Shown here: positions 53,852-64,000 of the stretch, piece by piece | Layout of the letters: each line of letters opens with the position of its first letter | How positions within the stretch are numbered: the stretch's first letter is position 1 | Assembly (NCBI RefSeq): GCF_004379255.2 | Contig: NC_056050.1 | Span: 14,060,514 to 14,124,513 of the forward strand | DNA: 64,000 nt | Direction: 5' to 3' | DNA from: Salvia splendens | Lineage: Eukaryota; Streptophyta; Magnoliopsida; Lamiales; Lamiaceae | Translations under genes and position numbers: made by a program | The notes under the pieces: model-generated | The model's database searches: none | What the model was told of the DNA's origin: nothing | The model's input: only the letters and a program-made list of their open reading frames with translations

Positions 53852-55950
53852 CTTCCTATCACTGGAAATGTTTTTTTTCCGGTTACAAATGGCGGATATC
53901 ATCTCCCATGACGTACATTCGCGGAATTTCCTCTTATTTCGTGTTGAATATGTATAGCATTACTTTTTAAAAATTTTGGTATAGAACAGAGTGGCACTTA
54001 TTTTCTTATTTTCTGGTGTTTGGTAGAACAACTTTGATCTAATTTCTGTGATTTCTTGTTATCTTGTGCTTCATGTTTCATGTTTATAGCTTCATTGTCG
54101 GACAATTTCGTGTTTACATTTCGACAATATGTGAATTTGACTGTATTTTGGTGCTAGAATGGACAAAATAATCATGAGATGTCGTCTAGGACTGAGTTGT
54201 GAGATTATTTTAGTTGGAGGGTGGTGGGTATGGCTAATTATCACATAATTATCCACCTAGGATTGAGTTGTGAGATTTAATCTCATTAACCAAACACAGA
54301 CTACATTTTTAATCCCAAGATAAATCTTGCAAACTGAACAGCCTCGTTATATAAACAGAGATACTATTTGTTAAAACTTTTCAAAGCTGACATAACAATG
54401 TTGATTGCTTGTAAATAGGTTCTCAAAGCTTTTCATTACCCGGTTACGATCAGTCTAGTTCAATTTGGATTTGGGACTATTGTTGTTGCTTTGATGTGGG
54501 CATTCAATCTCTACAAGCGGCCTAAAATCAGTGGAGCGCAGGTGCTTAATACGAAAAGCTCTTTTTTTAAAAAAAAAAGTTTCTCATCCATCTACAAATC
54601 TGATCATCATAGTGCATTCAACATTGGCAGCTAGCTGCAATTCTTCCATTAGCAGTGGTGCATACCTTAGGCAACCTCTTCACAAATATGAGTCTTGGAA
54701 AAGTTTCTGTCTCGTTCACTCACACAGTTAAAGCTATGGAGCCTTTCTTCTCAGTTATCCTGTCTTCCATATTTCTTGGCGAGGTAATGATCGCTACTTC
54801 ATTTATGTCAGCATTTGTTGTGGGCTCTTATAATAAGACTAAGTATCCTTCTAAAACACCATATGTTGAATATTTGTTAAGTTGCTTTTTATGTTTGGCT
54901 TGGTTGTGTAGTTTGGAAACACTAACATTTTTCATTTATTTTCTGCCTGGTCTTGTTTGGACAGCCTCCTACAATTTGGGTGGTTTTGTCCCTTGTTCCA
55001 GTCGTTGGTGGAGTTGCTTTGGAATCAATGACTGAGGTCTCCTTCAACTGGTACGTATCCATGGCACACTGTTGTCGACCAATGGTTGTCATATCCCTTG
55101 TTGTACACCGTATTGATCTCAAGTTTTCTTCACAGAATTCGTGCTATCTTTGTTTTTTAAGGGCGGGGTTCTGGAGTGCAATGGCTTCAAATTTATCAAA
55201 TCAATCCCGCAATGTGCTTAGCAAAAAAATGATGGTTAAGAAAGAGGTATTACTTGCTGTCCATTGATTAGCTTAAGTCCATTCCTTCCCAGTCACACTT
55301 CAGCTCCATTTTCTCTTTATGCAGGAATCTCTTGATAATTACTGTCATGTCATTCATCTTGAATATACCTGTTGCACTCTTCTTCATGGAGGGTGTCAAG
55401 TTCACGCCTTCGTACCTTCAGGCTGCTGTACATAAATTTATTTGGATCGAGCTAGATTCCTTACAAGATGTTTTGTTTTAACAATCTTGCTGATAATCAC
55501 TGATTTTTTATGTGAAGGGGTTGAATGTCAATGAAATCTACACTAGGTCCCTCTTGGCAGCTCTCTGCTTCCACGCGTATCAGCAGGTAATCGGCTCGTT
55601 ATGATATATGTGTTTCTTGACATGATCACAGCTGAGAATTGTTTTTCGCAGGTTGCTTACATGATATTGCAGCGCGTTTCGCCTGTCACCCACTCTGTTG
55701 CCAATTGTGTTAAGCGGGTGGTGGTTATTGTGTCATCGGTACTCTTCTTCCATACACCAGTTTCGCTCATTAACGCTCTAGGTATAACTGAGTTTCTCCT
55801 GCTTAGATCGATATGAAAGTAGGTTTAAAGATGAAATCTCAGTTGTGATCTGATACTGTTTTTGTTGGTGTAGGTACTGCCATAGCTCTTGCTGGAGTTT
55901 TCCTTTACTCTAGAGTAAATAGCATTAAGCCCAACCCAAAAACTGCTTGA

Positions 55951-56427
55951 AATTACCATTGCTAAATGAACGTTACACGAAATCTTCTAGTAGTGTAGTG
56001 TAGTGACATGATTTTTGAAGAATTGTGACATGTTGTGATGATTAGGTAGCTATTAGTTTCACAAGAATGAAAGAAAGTCACGAAATATAGTGACATTTGA
56101 AAGTGTAATTTAATTTATTACCTTTCTAATGGAACAAAATTTACAGTTTATACGCACCAAGTTGATGCGATGTAATTAAATTTTGTTACATCGAAAAGAC
56201 CACTATTTTGTTTTGGGTATATCCATGTTTCAAGAATGTTGTGATTTATGGTAATGCATTTTTGCCCTCGAACTGATAGAGAATAGTTGTATAGGGCTGT
56301 TGATTGATTATAAATCTAATAAAATAATGGTGTGTTGGTTACCTTGTGTATTGTTTCATGCCACCATATGGATAAGATTATATGGTTACACACCCTTAAA
56401 TTACACTTAATTTGAGAATACATCTTG
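55951..56427. other. 3' flank of the translocator gene
   Basis: About 480 bases, AT-rich, with no gene. It should include the 3' untranslated region. AATTTAATTTATTACC near 56106-56121 is AT-rich, but no polyadenylation signal stands out. Confidence 0.4.
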
Positions 56428-56893
56428 TTAGAGTAAGTTGGGCGGAGGGTGGGCGGGCTATAGTGGAGAAGTTGTCCGCCGCGGGGCGGACACCGAAATG
56501 GGGGCAGTAGGGGGCGGACGGGCTTCAGCCGACTCCGGGGCAAGGACACGGCGAAATGGGGGCGGACGCGGCTATAGGCGCGGCACCTATAGTGGCGGCA
56601 CCGACCGACGCGGCTATAGCCGATTTCAAATTTTTTTTTTACATTTTAATTCACCTATAAATACACCCCACGCCATTCATTATTTTCACACCATTCAAAC
56701 TCTACATCTATAAAAATTTCTCTCACTACAATTTGGTGTCGGAAATGAACAATTTGTGGAGAGACACAAATGAATATCCAACGCTTCGCTGATATGCGCA
56801 GGACCACATCACATAACACACTGCAGGCTGATTTGATTGAAGAAGTGTGGACACGTAGGGGAGGTGGTGGCGCAGTGTAAACATGTTAGTGAT

Positions 56894-58172
56894 TAGGGAT
56901 GTCAATGTAACCCGAACCCGCGGGCCAGCCCGAATAACCCGATAAAAATACAGGGTTAGGGTTGTAATTTCGCAGCCCGAATTTAAAATCGGGCCATTCG
57001 GGCTGACCCGTTCAGGTTGTCGGGTTATGCGGGCTGACCCGATCGGGTTACGGGTCGGCCCGTCGGGTTGAAGGCTTCTGCACCGTGAGCAGTTTTTGTA
57101 ACGGTCATAACTTTCTCTACAAAGCTCCGATTGAGGTGTGCAATATATCCACGCGAAGCTCTTTCGAAGACGAAGAGAATGATATTTATTAGAGGTTTAT
57201 CAGACTTCAAAATTGCGAGAAACATTGACTCAAACAAGGCTGCTGCACATCCACATATTTTGTGTACATTTTCTAATCCATTTTCTATCATTTCTCAACA
57301 AACATGTAAACATACCAAAATATAGAAATATAATCAAAATCATCCAAGACAACCATTTAAAACCATGCAAAATCCAAATACGTCAACCGACTATAAAAGA
57401 TTACGAAAAAAATCACTATGTGGTTCATGGATTCATAAATACTCGTATATAAAAGCTTTCTTTTAGTATATTTCCAATATAATAGGGCAAAGTGTTTTGA
57501 CGCCACTTCGTCATTTAATTATGCGTACTTTGATGATTCTTAAAACAAAGATAAATTATTATTTGACTTATTTACAGCTGGAATAAATTAAATTTGAACA
57601 ATCATAATTCAAGAAAATTTAGAGTTACTCCAATTAGCTAGCATCTTGATAATTCACTTTTTAACAATTCAAAATATTTTTGTTACATCTACGATGCACC
57701 TCTCACGTTATGAAAATTTTATTTAATTTTCTACGAATTGATTTATGTTTGAATTTTGAAACAAAGTGTTGATTTATATTTTAAATACATAAACATAAAC
57801 ATACTATTCATAGATATTTTGTAAATAATTATGTAATGAATAAGTTATTTAAATTTAAATAACTTAATCTTTTTTAAAAATATTAAAGAAAATTAAAAAT
57901 ACATATTTCATTGTTGAATGATTAATTAAAAATATGTATATAATTAAAGAAAATTTAAAATACGTATTATTTTTTTGAAAATATTAAAAGAATTAAAAAT
58001 ACTCATTGACCCGAATAACCCGGTGGGTTAGCCCGAAACCCGAAGGGTTAGGGTTAGGGTCGAACTTTTATAACCCGAAAAAATCATAACCCGAATAGCC
58101 CGTACCCGAATGCCCCGACAACCCGAACGGGTTGGCCCGAACCCGAACGGGTTGGCCCGATTGACATCCCTA
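56894..58172. mobile_element. hAT-like element with TTAGTGAT duplication
   Basis: 1,279 bp, starting TAGGGATGTCAAT and ending ATTGACATCCCTA (perfect 13-bp inverted ends), flanked by TTAGTGAT at 56886-56893 and 58173-58180. Element B at 59173-59180 has a single TTAGTGAT at the same place, which is the empty site. The subterminal regions are rich in CCCGAA/CGGGTT motifs. The interior is AT-rich and noncoding. The same family occurs at 15228-15822. Confidence 0.9.
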
Positions 58173-58202
58173 TTAGTGATTTGTACTAGATTAAATGTAG
58201 TG

Positions 58203-58390
58203 TGTAATTTTAATTTTAATTTTAAGTTTAATTTTAATTTTAATTTTAATTTTAATTTTAATTTTAATTTTAATTTTAATTTTAATTTTAATTTTAATTT
58301 TAATTTTAATTTTAATTTTAATTTTAATTTTAATTTTAATTTTAATTTTAATTTTAATTTTAATTTTAATTTTAATTTTAATTTTAATTC
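58203..58390. repeat. (TTTTAA)n microsatellite
   Basis: About 185 bases of ATTTTA/TTTTAA hexamers with a single early variant (TTTAAGTTTAA). The matching site in element B (59211-59252) has only about 40 bases. Lys/Leu and Asn/Phe alternating reading frames here are artefacts of the hexamer. Confidence 0.95.
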
Positions 58391-58672
58391 TACTTCGTAT
58401 AGTCGTGTTCTTCTAATTACGTATAGCCCGATAAATTTATTCATAATTACTTGAAACATTATAAAATGAAAGTTGATTATAAAATTTGGGGGCTATTGGA
58501 GATGTCCACTAAAGTGGCGGACACAAAATTTTGGGGCTATTGGAGATGTCCACTAAAGTGGCGGACACAAAATTTTGGGGGCTATGGACAACAAAACTGG
58601 GGCTATGGACAAAAACTGGGGCAGGGCTATTGGGCGTGTCCGCCTTATAGTGGACACTCTAACATGCTCTTG

Positions 58673-59450
58673 GAGCGACGCTCTTAGGGTATCCACTATG
58701 GGGAGCCCGCGGCTATAGCCGTAGGTTGGGGCGGAGGGCGGGTGGGCTATAGTGGAAAAGTTGTCCGCCCGCGGGGCGGACACCGAAATGGGGGCGGTAG
58801 GGGGCGGACGGGCTTCAGCCGACTCCGGGGCGAGGACGCGGCGAAATGGGGGCGGACGCGGCTATAGGCGCGGCGCCTATAGTGGCGGCATCGACCGCCG
58901 CGGCTATAGCCGATTTTAAATTTTTTACATTTCTATTCACCTGTAAATACACCCCACGCCATTCATTATTTTCTCACCATTCCAACTCTACATCTATAAA
59001 AATTTCTCTCACTACAATTTGGGGTCGGAAATGAACAATTTGTGGAGAGACACAAATGAATATTTGATCCAACGCTTCGCTGATATGCGTAGGACCACAT
59101 CACATAACACACTGCAGGCCGATTTGATTGAAGAAGTGTGGGTACGTAGGGGAGGTGGTGGCGCAGTGTAAACATGTTAGTGATTTGTACTAGATTAAAT
59201 GTAGTGTGTAATTTTAATTTTAATTTTAATTTTACTTTTAATTTTAATTCTACTTCGTATAGTCGTGTTCTTCTAATTACGTATAGCCCGATAAATTTGT
59301 TCATAATTACTTGAAACATTATAAAATGAAAGTTGATTATAAAATTTGAGGGCTATTGGAGGTGTCCACTATAGTGGCGGACACAAAATTTTGGGGCTAT
59401 GGACAAAAATTGGGGCGGGGCTATTGGGCGTATCCGCCTTATAGTGGACA
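58673..59450. mobile_element. Harbinger-derived element B
   Basis: It starts GAGCGACGCTCTTAGGGTAT, three bases after element A ends, and finishes CTTATAGTGGACACT. Inverted ends share GGTATCCACTAT against AGTGTCCACTAT. It carries the same GC-rich left part, AT-rich leader and short coding remnant as element A, without the hAT insert. Confidence 0.7.
59031..59171 (+). pseudogene. Harbinger transposase remnant (start joined to C terminus)
   Basis: A 46-codon frame reads MNNLWRDTNEYLIQRFADMR then RTTSHNTLQADLIEEVW and a short Gly tail. The RTTSHNTLQADLIEEVW motif is the C-terminal end of plant Harbinger (HARBI1-like) transposases. The catalytic middle is gone, so this is an internal-deletion derivative. 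The copy in element A (56751-56880) lacks five bases after GAATAT and is out of frame. Confidence 0.68.
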
Positions 59451-60083
59451 CTAATGGAAGAAACGTGTGTTCCTCTGCCATTTTGGGGGTAAGTAGTTAG
59501 CTTCAGTCACACAGTTTTGGTTGTAAATGTCATGTATATTTCATTACTTGTTTCTTTAATTTGCATTTATAGTTTCTTCAAGATCACTCTGGTGAAGAGG
59601 TTGCTCCTAATAAAAGTTAGTAACATGTATATTTATGTAATGGAAATGTATGTTGTGTCAACATAACCTTTCTATATACTCTGTAAGTATGTATTGATGT
59701 ATCTGATTCCATTCTTAATTCAAGGAAATCGTTTTATTTGTCACGTTAGAGCATGTTCAACCGTGCTCTCCACGGATAGCATTCTCTTCACTATTCATGG
59801 ATCTGGATCTGGCCCTACTTTTATTTATATTTTATTTCCTGTACTTATCTAAGGCACAACACCCACAACCATACTATTTCCCAAGAATATGCTCTCCACT
59901 ATTCATGAGTCTCACTATTCTATCATTCTATATAATACGCACAATTACTAAAAACATTTTCTTAAAAAAACTTCATTAAAAAACTCGAAATACCATTAAA
60001 AATTCTTAATAAATTAAAAATTACACAATTGAAATTATAAAAATTTAAAATTGCATAATTTAAATCCTAAAATTTAAAAAGTA
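59451..60083. other. Spacer with a possible Harbinger left end
   Basis: No gene seen. GAGCATGTTCAACCGTGCTC at about 59751 resembles a Harbinger-type terminus and is followed by repeated CACTATTCATG motifs, so this may be the left end of the element whose ORF1 lies at 60460-61294. That link is inference. Confidence 0.4.
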
Positions 60084-60312
60084 CTCCCTCCTTCCGCAAA
60101 TAGAAGTCCCGTTTTTTCAATTTAGTCCATCCGCGAATAGGAGACTCGTTTCACTTTTACCATAAATGGTAATAGGATCCTAAATTCCACTAACTCATTC
60201 TACTCACATTTAATTTAAAACTAATATATACAAGTGAGACTCATATTCCACTAACTTTTTCCATCTACTTTTATTATCATTTCTTAAAACTTGTGCCGCC
60301 TATTTCTTGTCA
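60084..60312. mobile_element. Stowaway-like MITE, right end lost
   Basis: The left end CTCCCTCCTTCCGCAAATAG follows GTA, with a second internal CCATCCGCGAATAGGAG. No complementary right end is found before the sequence changes near 60312. It resembles the fragment at 19210. Confidence 0.55.
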
Positions 60313-60459
60313 ACAAATGAAAACTACTTATCCGGCGGCGGACGGTGGAGCGTCATACCCGATTGCAGTTCGAGGGCTTCAATCATCCGGGCATGTACAA
60401 CTTATTATGGATTCATCCGGGATGTGTCGACGTGGAGAGAAGTCTACAAATACTCGAAT

Positions 60460-61294
60460 AATGAGTTCACGCTAGAAAGGATAGGTTGGGGTGGACGTAT
60501 GAGGGTCGGTTTGGCTTGGCTCTGTGTGCGATGGCAGCTAGCCTTCGTCCCTTGCGGAAGACGTCGTGAACCGCACGGACTGGTGTTGGAACTATCAAAG
60601 TGACGTCCACTTACCACCTCATCCTCGCTGATGTTGGATTGTGACCTCAACTGTTTCCCGGTTGTGCTCGAGGAGGATTGGGTGCCTCCCGCCAACTTAG
60701 GCAAATGGTTCTTCCACGTCTTGATATGCTTGAATAGTTTGGGCATCATCGTTTGGTAGGCCAACATGGCCCGGTCATGATGTTGACTTCACTCTTGCCG
60801 CTGCAGGCCGTCCTCATTCCCCTGGAACTTTTGGATTTCATCGCATTGTGAAACATACTTGCCTTGCGGTCTCTAGTTCCGGTCGGTCGCTTGGCGTTGT
60901 AGATGTTGATGATGCGCTCCCAAAACGTCCCCCCCCCGTTTGATTGGTTCCGACGACTGAAACTTCTGACAACGAAACATAGGCCTCGAACAATTTCTCC
61001 ATCTCTTCTGGGGTGTACGGAGTGGGACATTGAAATCCGGTGCATCGTTGACGGGGGTGTTGCCCTCTGGAAGTTAGGCCAACGATTGTGTCGAGTCGTA
61101 TTCGGGCGTCCACCCGAATTACCCATCGATGACATTCTACATGTCCGCCGAGTAAGGTCGATAGCCACCAGGATGGCCGAGCCTTGGGTAGCCGGAGGCG
61201 TTGAACAACCCGTATCCGGCGATGGGATCGACATCGAACCGTCAAACCATTGGTTCCAACCGCCGGGGGTGTGCGGGGATTGTTGTCTAGACAT
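60460..61294 (-). pseudogene. Harbinger ORF1 (Myb/NAM-associated), broken
   Basis: ATG at 61294 starts MSRQQSPHTPGGWNQWFDGS. After frame changes the conserved block appears: PYTPEEMEKLFEAYVSLSE and VVGTNQTG in one frame, TFWERIINIYNAKRPTGTRD in the next, then TMMPKLFKHIKTWKNHLPKL and a Ser/Thr-rich tail (60444-60767). This is the DNA-binding partner encoded by plant PIF/Harbinger elements. At least two frame changes make it nonfunctional. It is a different copy from the one at 15833-16526, which preserves mainly the later part. Confidence 0.75.
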
Positions 61295-61408
61295 ATTTGC
61301 AAAATAGAGATAGAGAAGAGTTTTAGAAAATTTGAGAGAGAAAAATCTCGATAAAATGTAATGCATTTTGGAATAAAAGTATAAATTATAAATGGAGAAA
61401 AACGGATA

Positions 61409-61605
61409 CTTCCCCTTCGTACTCTAAATGAACAATACCTCTTTGGGATTCCCTCACTCTAAATAACACATTTTTAAAAATAGAAATATCACTCTCTATT
61501 GTTTCCCTCTTTCTTACTTTTTTTTCTCTATTTAACTCACAAAACAACACTACATAAAATCCCCTATCGAAATAGAAATGATCCACTTAGAGTGGGATGG
61601 AGGGT
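61409..61605. mobile_element. Stowaway-like MITE
   Basis: CTTCCCCTTCGTACTCTAAA at the left and the approximate complement TTAGAGTGGGATGGAGGGTG at the right, flanked by TA. The termini are more degenerate than in the other copies. Confidence 0.65.
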
Positions 61606-63341
61606 GTATATATATTTTTGGGCAGTGAGAACTTTTTCTAATTAAATTTGATTTTTCAAATTTTCAAATAAAAAAAAATCATATTTCAACGGACAAATCT
61701 CCTTTCATTATTAATTGTGACACATATATTGATATAAATTAGCTAATAATGTTTTGTTGAGTAAAAGTATGTAGTAGTAATGCTGATGCATAGTATGCTT
61801 AATTGTCATGTACGTGTGTCTTCTCTTATACATTGAGAAAATAGAAAAGAAACACCATAGAATAACTCTATAAAAGAAAATAATCAAATACACTATTCTA
61901 ACTATAAAACAAAGAGTTTTTTTATATTTATTAAAAACAAATTTTAATATTAAAATCAATATTAATAAATTAAAGAAAACAAAAAATTAATTTTGTCGGT
62001 GGCCACGGCGACTACTGCAATGCAACTATGTCCGGCTTTCAACCACGGTTGAGGTAGAACGGTCGGCGGGCCGGCTGAACCAAGTCTGGGACGTGCAATG
62101 CAGCCGGATCCAGATGCTGTTAATTTGCATTTTATATAAACAATGTAGATGTAGATGGGCTCCATATTTATAATTACTTAGATTTCGTCAGTCAATCAAG
62201 TTCGAAAGTTGATTGCGAACATTATTGCGGTCACTTTTTGTTTTTTTTCTCATGTTTTTCTCTACGCTTTTTTCTAACAGTAGAACTATAACAATATTTA
62301 AAGAAATTTGTATCCATTAAATTTATATAAAAATCTTATACCACATACTTAATTTTGATTCCTTTCGTCTAATTTATATTAATATATTTGTTTTGTTTCA
62401 TACATTTACTTTTATTTGAAATTTTTTAAAATTATAACATCATTATTTTATATGCTACTAATTAAAAATTAATACACAATTTATATATTTTAACTATAAC
62501 TTCAAATAAATTAATAAAATCATAATAATTAATACTAATAATTTTTGAAATATTAAAATCAAATTTAATATACTAAATAAAGTAAATAACAATAAACATG
62601 AAATAAACGAGAATGATTAATAATTCAATATATAGGCTCGTACTAAGAAAGAATTAGCTTTGATTTTTTTGAATTATTTACCAAAAACTATCCTAGTCTT
62701 AAGCATTTGCAATTAAGAAATTTTAACTATATGTATATGATTTAACTGTAGTAATATGACCAGCTAATAATGCAAATTGCGTACAAAGAAACCTAAGGGA
62801 TAACTTCTTTACCTCGGGGTCAGGCCTTGACAATCTACTACTATTACACTATATATATTTCTACATTATAAAATTGTTGTCGGTGCAATATTATCTCCAT
62901 TGGGAAGTGTTGGGGAGTGTTCGGGAATGTTATATTGCTAACTCTAATTAAATAATAACTATTAGATATTTAAATCAAGGGCCTAATCAAATTTCTCTCT
63001 AACTTAACTAATGTTATCATTAAATATGGCTGCATTTCCTCCTTCCTCAATAGCAGCCAGCAATATTTGCATTGGCATTTCTTGGAATCCATGCTTTCTT
63101 TCACACTCTTACAACCTTTTAAGTACCATAAAGCTCAACTGTTTATTGTTCAAATGTTAGATTCTTGTTCATACTCTGCAAGAAAATAGAGGACTTCTAA
63201 TCATACATTCAATTCAATTCTTTGATACCTTCGTTGAATTTTTGTCAAAAGAGAGTTTTCATTCTATTTCTGGCCCAAAAACATTGTTTTTACATTTGGG
63301 ATTTCTCCAAAAACTCAGATTTAGATTGGGACAGAAGAAGC
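61606..63341. other. AT-rich intergenic stretch
   Basis: About 1.7 kb with no credible gene. One GC-richer patch at 61995-62110 stands out against the AT background but has no recognisable content. The last 300 bases should hold the promoter and leader of the gene at 63342. Confidence 0.45.
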
Positions 63342-64000
63342 ATGAGTTTCTTGACATTTATCACTGGATCCACCAAATCATGGCAGCCAGCCATGACTGT
63401 AAACACAACAACTGCAGCTTATTGGTTAAACTGGAGGGTGCTGCTCTGTTCGTTGTGGGTGCTGGTGTCAATGGTGTTCGCCTCTCTTCTTATATCGAAG
63501 CATGAATGCCGAAGGAGTTCACTAGAAAATGCAGAGAACCAGGAGAAAGAATTACCCGGATTCGCCTTTCTGATGCTTCTGTTGATGCTTATACTGAATG
63601 TTGCTGTTGAGGGGGGGAGCATTTTTTACTTCTACACACAGTAAGTCTTCAAATTTCTAGCAATTATTTTACTATCCTTCTAATGATAAGTCATTTAATT
63701 GAATGAATAAGATCTTCAACATTCTGTTTTAGTTGTTAAATCTCTAACTTGTTCTATTCAATAGCCACTTTCACACTGATCACAATTTATTTTGGGGTAA
63801 GTGAATAATGGCCTAATTCACTATTTCCCAACATACATACATATTCATTCCTTCTAATCCGTTCATATTCAAATTTTATGTAGTTTGGATCATTTCTGTC
63901 AATTCGTGGATGTTATGAATATGACGACAGAGGTTATGCTGAGGAGCATTTGGACACGGAGCATGGCAAGGGCAAGGAGCAGAATCAGCAACAAATTGTT
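63342..64000 (+). CDS. Plant transmembrane protein, 5' part, runs off the window
   Basis: ATG 63342 was chosen because MSFLTFITGSTKSWQPAM matches the start of a plant family of uncharacterised multi-pass membrane proteins; the open frame extends further upstream without family similarity. Exon 1 (63342-63640) gives AAYWLNWRVLLCSLWVLVSM and VEGGSIFYFYTQ. Exon 2 (63765-63796) contains TFTLITIYFG and exon 3 (from 63884) FGSFLSIRGCYEYDDRGYAE. Borders are GT-AG. Two oddities: exon 1 is shorter than expected between SKHE and FAFLML, and joining exons 1 and 2 at the visible sites puts the family frame of exon 2 out by one base. It may be a pseudogene. Function is unknown. Confidence 0.65.

Larger units (their letters stand above)
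53278..53932 (+). mobile_element. Pack-MULE carrying an F-box fragment, in PPT intron 1
   Basis: 655-bp insert with terminal inverted repeats of roughly 110 bases: GGCTAAATTCCATGAATGTA at the left against the complement of TACATTCGCGGAATTTCCT at the right, continuing through ATATCCGCCATTTGTA and a poly-A/poly-T run. Flanking CTTATTTCGTG occurs at 53267-53277 and 53933-53943; nine to eleven bases is right for Mutator-type elements. Between the repeats is a GC-rich F-box gene fragment. No transposase is present, so it depended on an autonomous MULE. Confidence 0.88.
52889..55950 (+). pseudogene. Phosphoenolpyruvate/phosphate translocator gene, two frame breaks
   Basis: Nine exons are readable: 52889-53217, 54419-54541, 54631-54783, 54965-55050, 55162-55246, 55325-55427, 55518-55586, 55652-55781 and 55874-55950, with GT-AG borders. 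Exon 1 encodes a Ser-rich plastid transit peptide. Later exons give [77 protein letters not shown] and a KPNPKTA end, diagnostic of PPT (CUE1 family), which exchanges phosphoenolpyruvate for phosphate across the inner plastid envelope. Exon 1 needs a one-base shift near 53150 to reach [12 protein letters not shown]. Exon 6 shifts after ESLDN, consistent with a small deletion. Intron 1 holds a Pack-MULE. Confidence 0.85.
56428..58669. mobile_element. Harbinger-derived element A, with hAT insert
   Basis: GC-rich unit starting near GTTAGAGTAAGTTGGGCGG and ending GTGGACACTCTAACATGCTC. It contains repeated GCGGACACCGAAATGGGGGC and GGCTATAGCCG motifs, then an AT-rich leader with a TATAAATAC-like box and a short remnant of transposase C terminus (56751 onward). 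It closely matches element B at 58673-59450. It is interrupted at 56894-58172 by a hAT element and has an enlarged (TTTTAA)n tract and a 44-base tandem duplication near its right end (58491-58578). Confidence 0.72.

Noticed and set aside
58028..58459. Long Lys-Leu or Asn-Phe alternating proteins on both strands
   Set aside because: Produced entirely by the (TTTTAA)n microsatellite read in either direction; no start context or homology.
60307..60603. Plus-strand protein opposite Harbinger ORF1
   Set aside because: No recognisable domain; the minus strand carries the conserved Myb/NAM-associated motifs.

Overview
The window is nuclear DNA from a flowering plant, very probably an asterid eudicot and possibly Lamiales. 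The evidence is AT-rich intergenic sequence, GT-AG introns, plant-only gene families (an R1-like NLR, a plastid phosphate translocator, a plant mobile domain protein) and dense plant transposons. The species cannot be fixed from the sequence alone.

Most of the 64 kb is transposon. From left to right it holds: a Copia LTR end (1-612); a truncated Mutator-like element (MULE) with transposase and plant-mobile-domain remnants (about 770-3780); a plant membrane-protein gene split by a 5.6 kb aberrant Gypsy/Tekay insertion (4152-11928); a cluster of ATTCC-rich fold-back elements with Stowaway MITEs (12181-14760); hAT, Harbinger and solo Copia LTR debris (15228-19041); a Gypsy/Athila element (19501-43429) carrying a nested, young Gypsy/Tat element (31658-42039); a Harbinger fragment (43430-44211); an NLR pseudogene split by a hAT-like element (44341-47842); a deleted Copia element (48848-50007); a phosphoenolpyruvate/phosphate translocator gene with a Pack-MULE in intron 1 (52889-55950); tandem Harbinger derivatives, one holding a hAT insert (56428-59450); a second Harbinger ORF1 remnant (60460-61294); and the 5' part of a membrane-protein gene that runs off the right edge (63342-64000).

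Each recognisable host gene is damaged: stops plus a Tekay insertion, frameshifts plus a hAT insertion, two frame breaks in the translocator, and a doubtful frame in the edge gene. Several insertions are dated relative to each other by exact target-site duplications: ATATC around Tekay, GCTAT around Tat, AGAAG around the solo LTR, ACCAT around the deleted Copia, TTAGTGAT around one hAT, and CTTATTTCGTG around the Pack-MULE.

The most interesting signals are: (1) the same 19-bp palindrome design (8-bp arm, 3-bp spacer, 8-bp arm, roughly 30-bp pitch) iterated near the ends of two MULEs with unrelated cargo; (2) a four-exon gene running antisense to gag-pol inside the Tat element, with TATA-, CACGTG- and TGACGTCA-type sites just upstream; (3) a Tekay insertion whose two outer ends are both the 3' end of the LTR, yet which has a perfect 5-bp target duplication; and (4) an F-box-capturing Pack-MULE inside an intron. 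All calls rest on reading the sequence by eye and on family knowledge; no database search was run.
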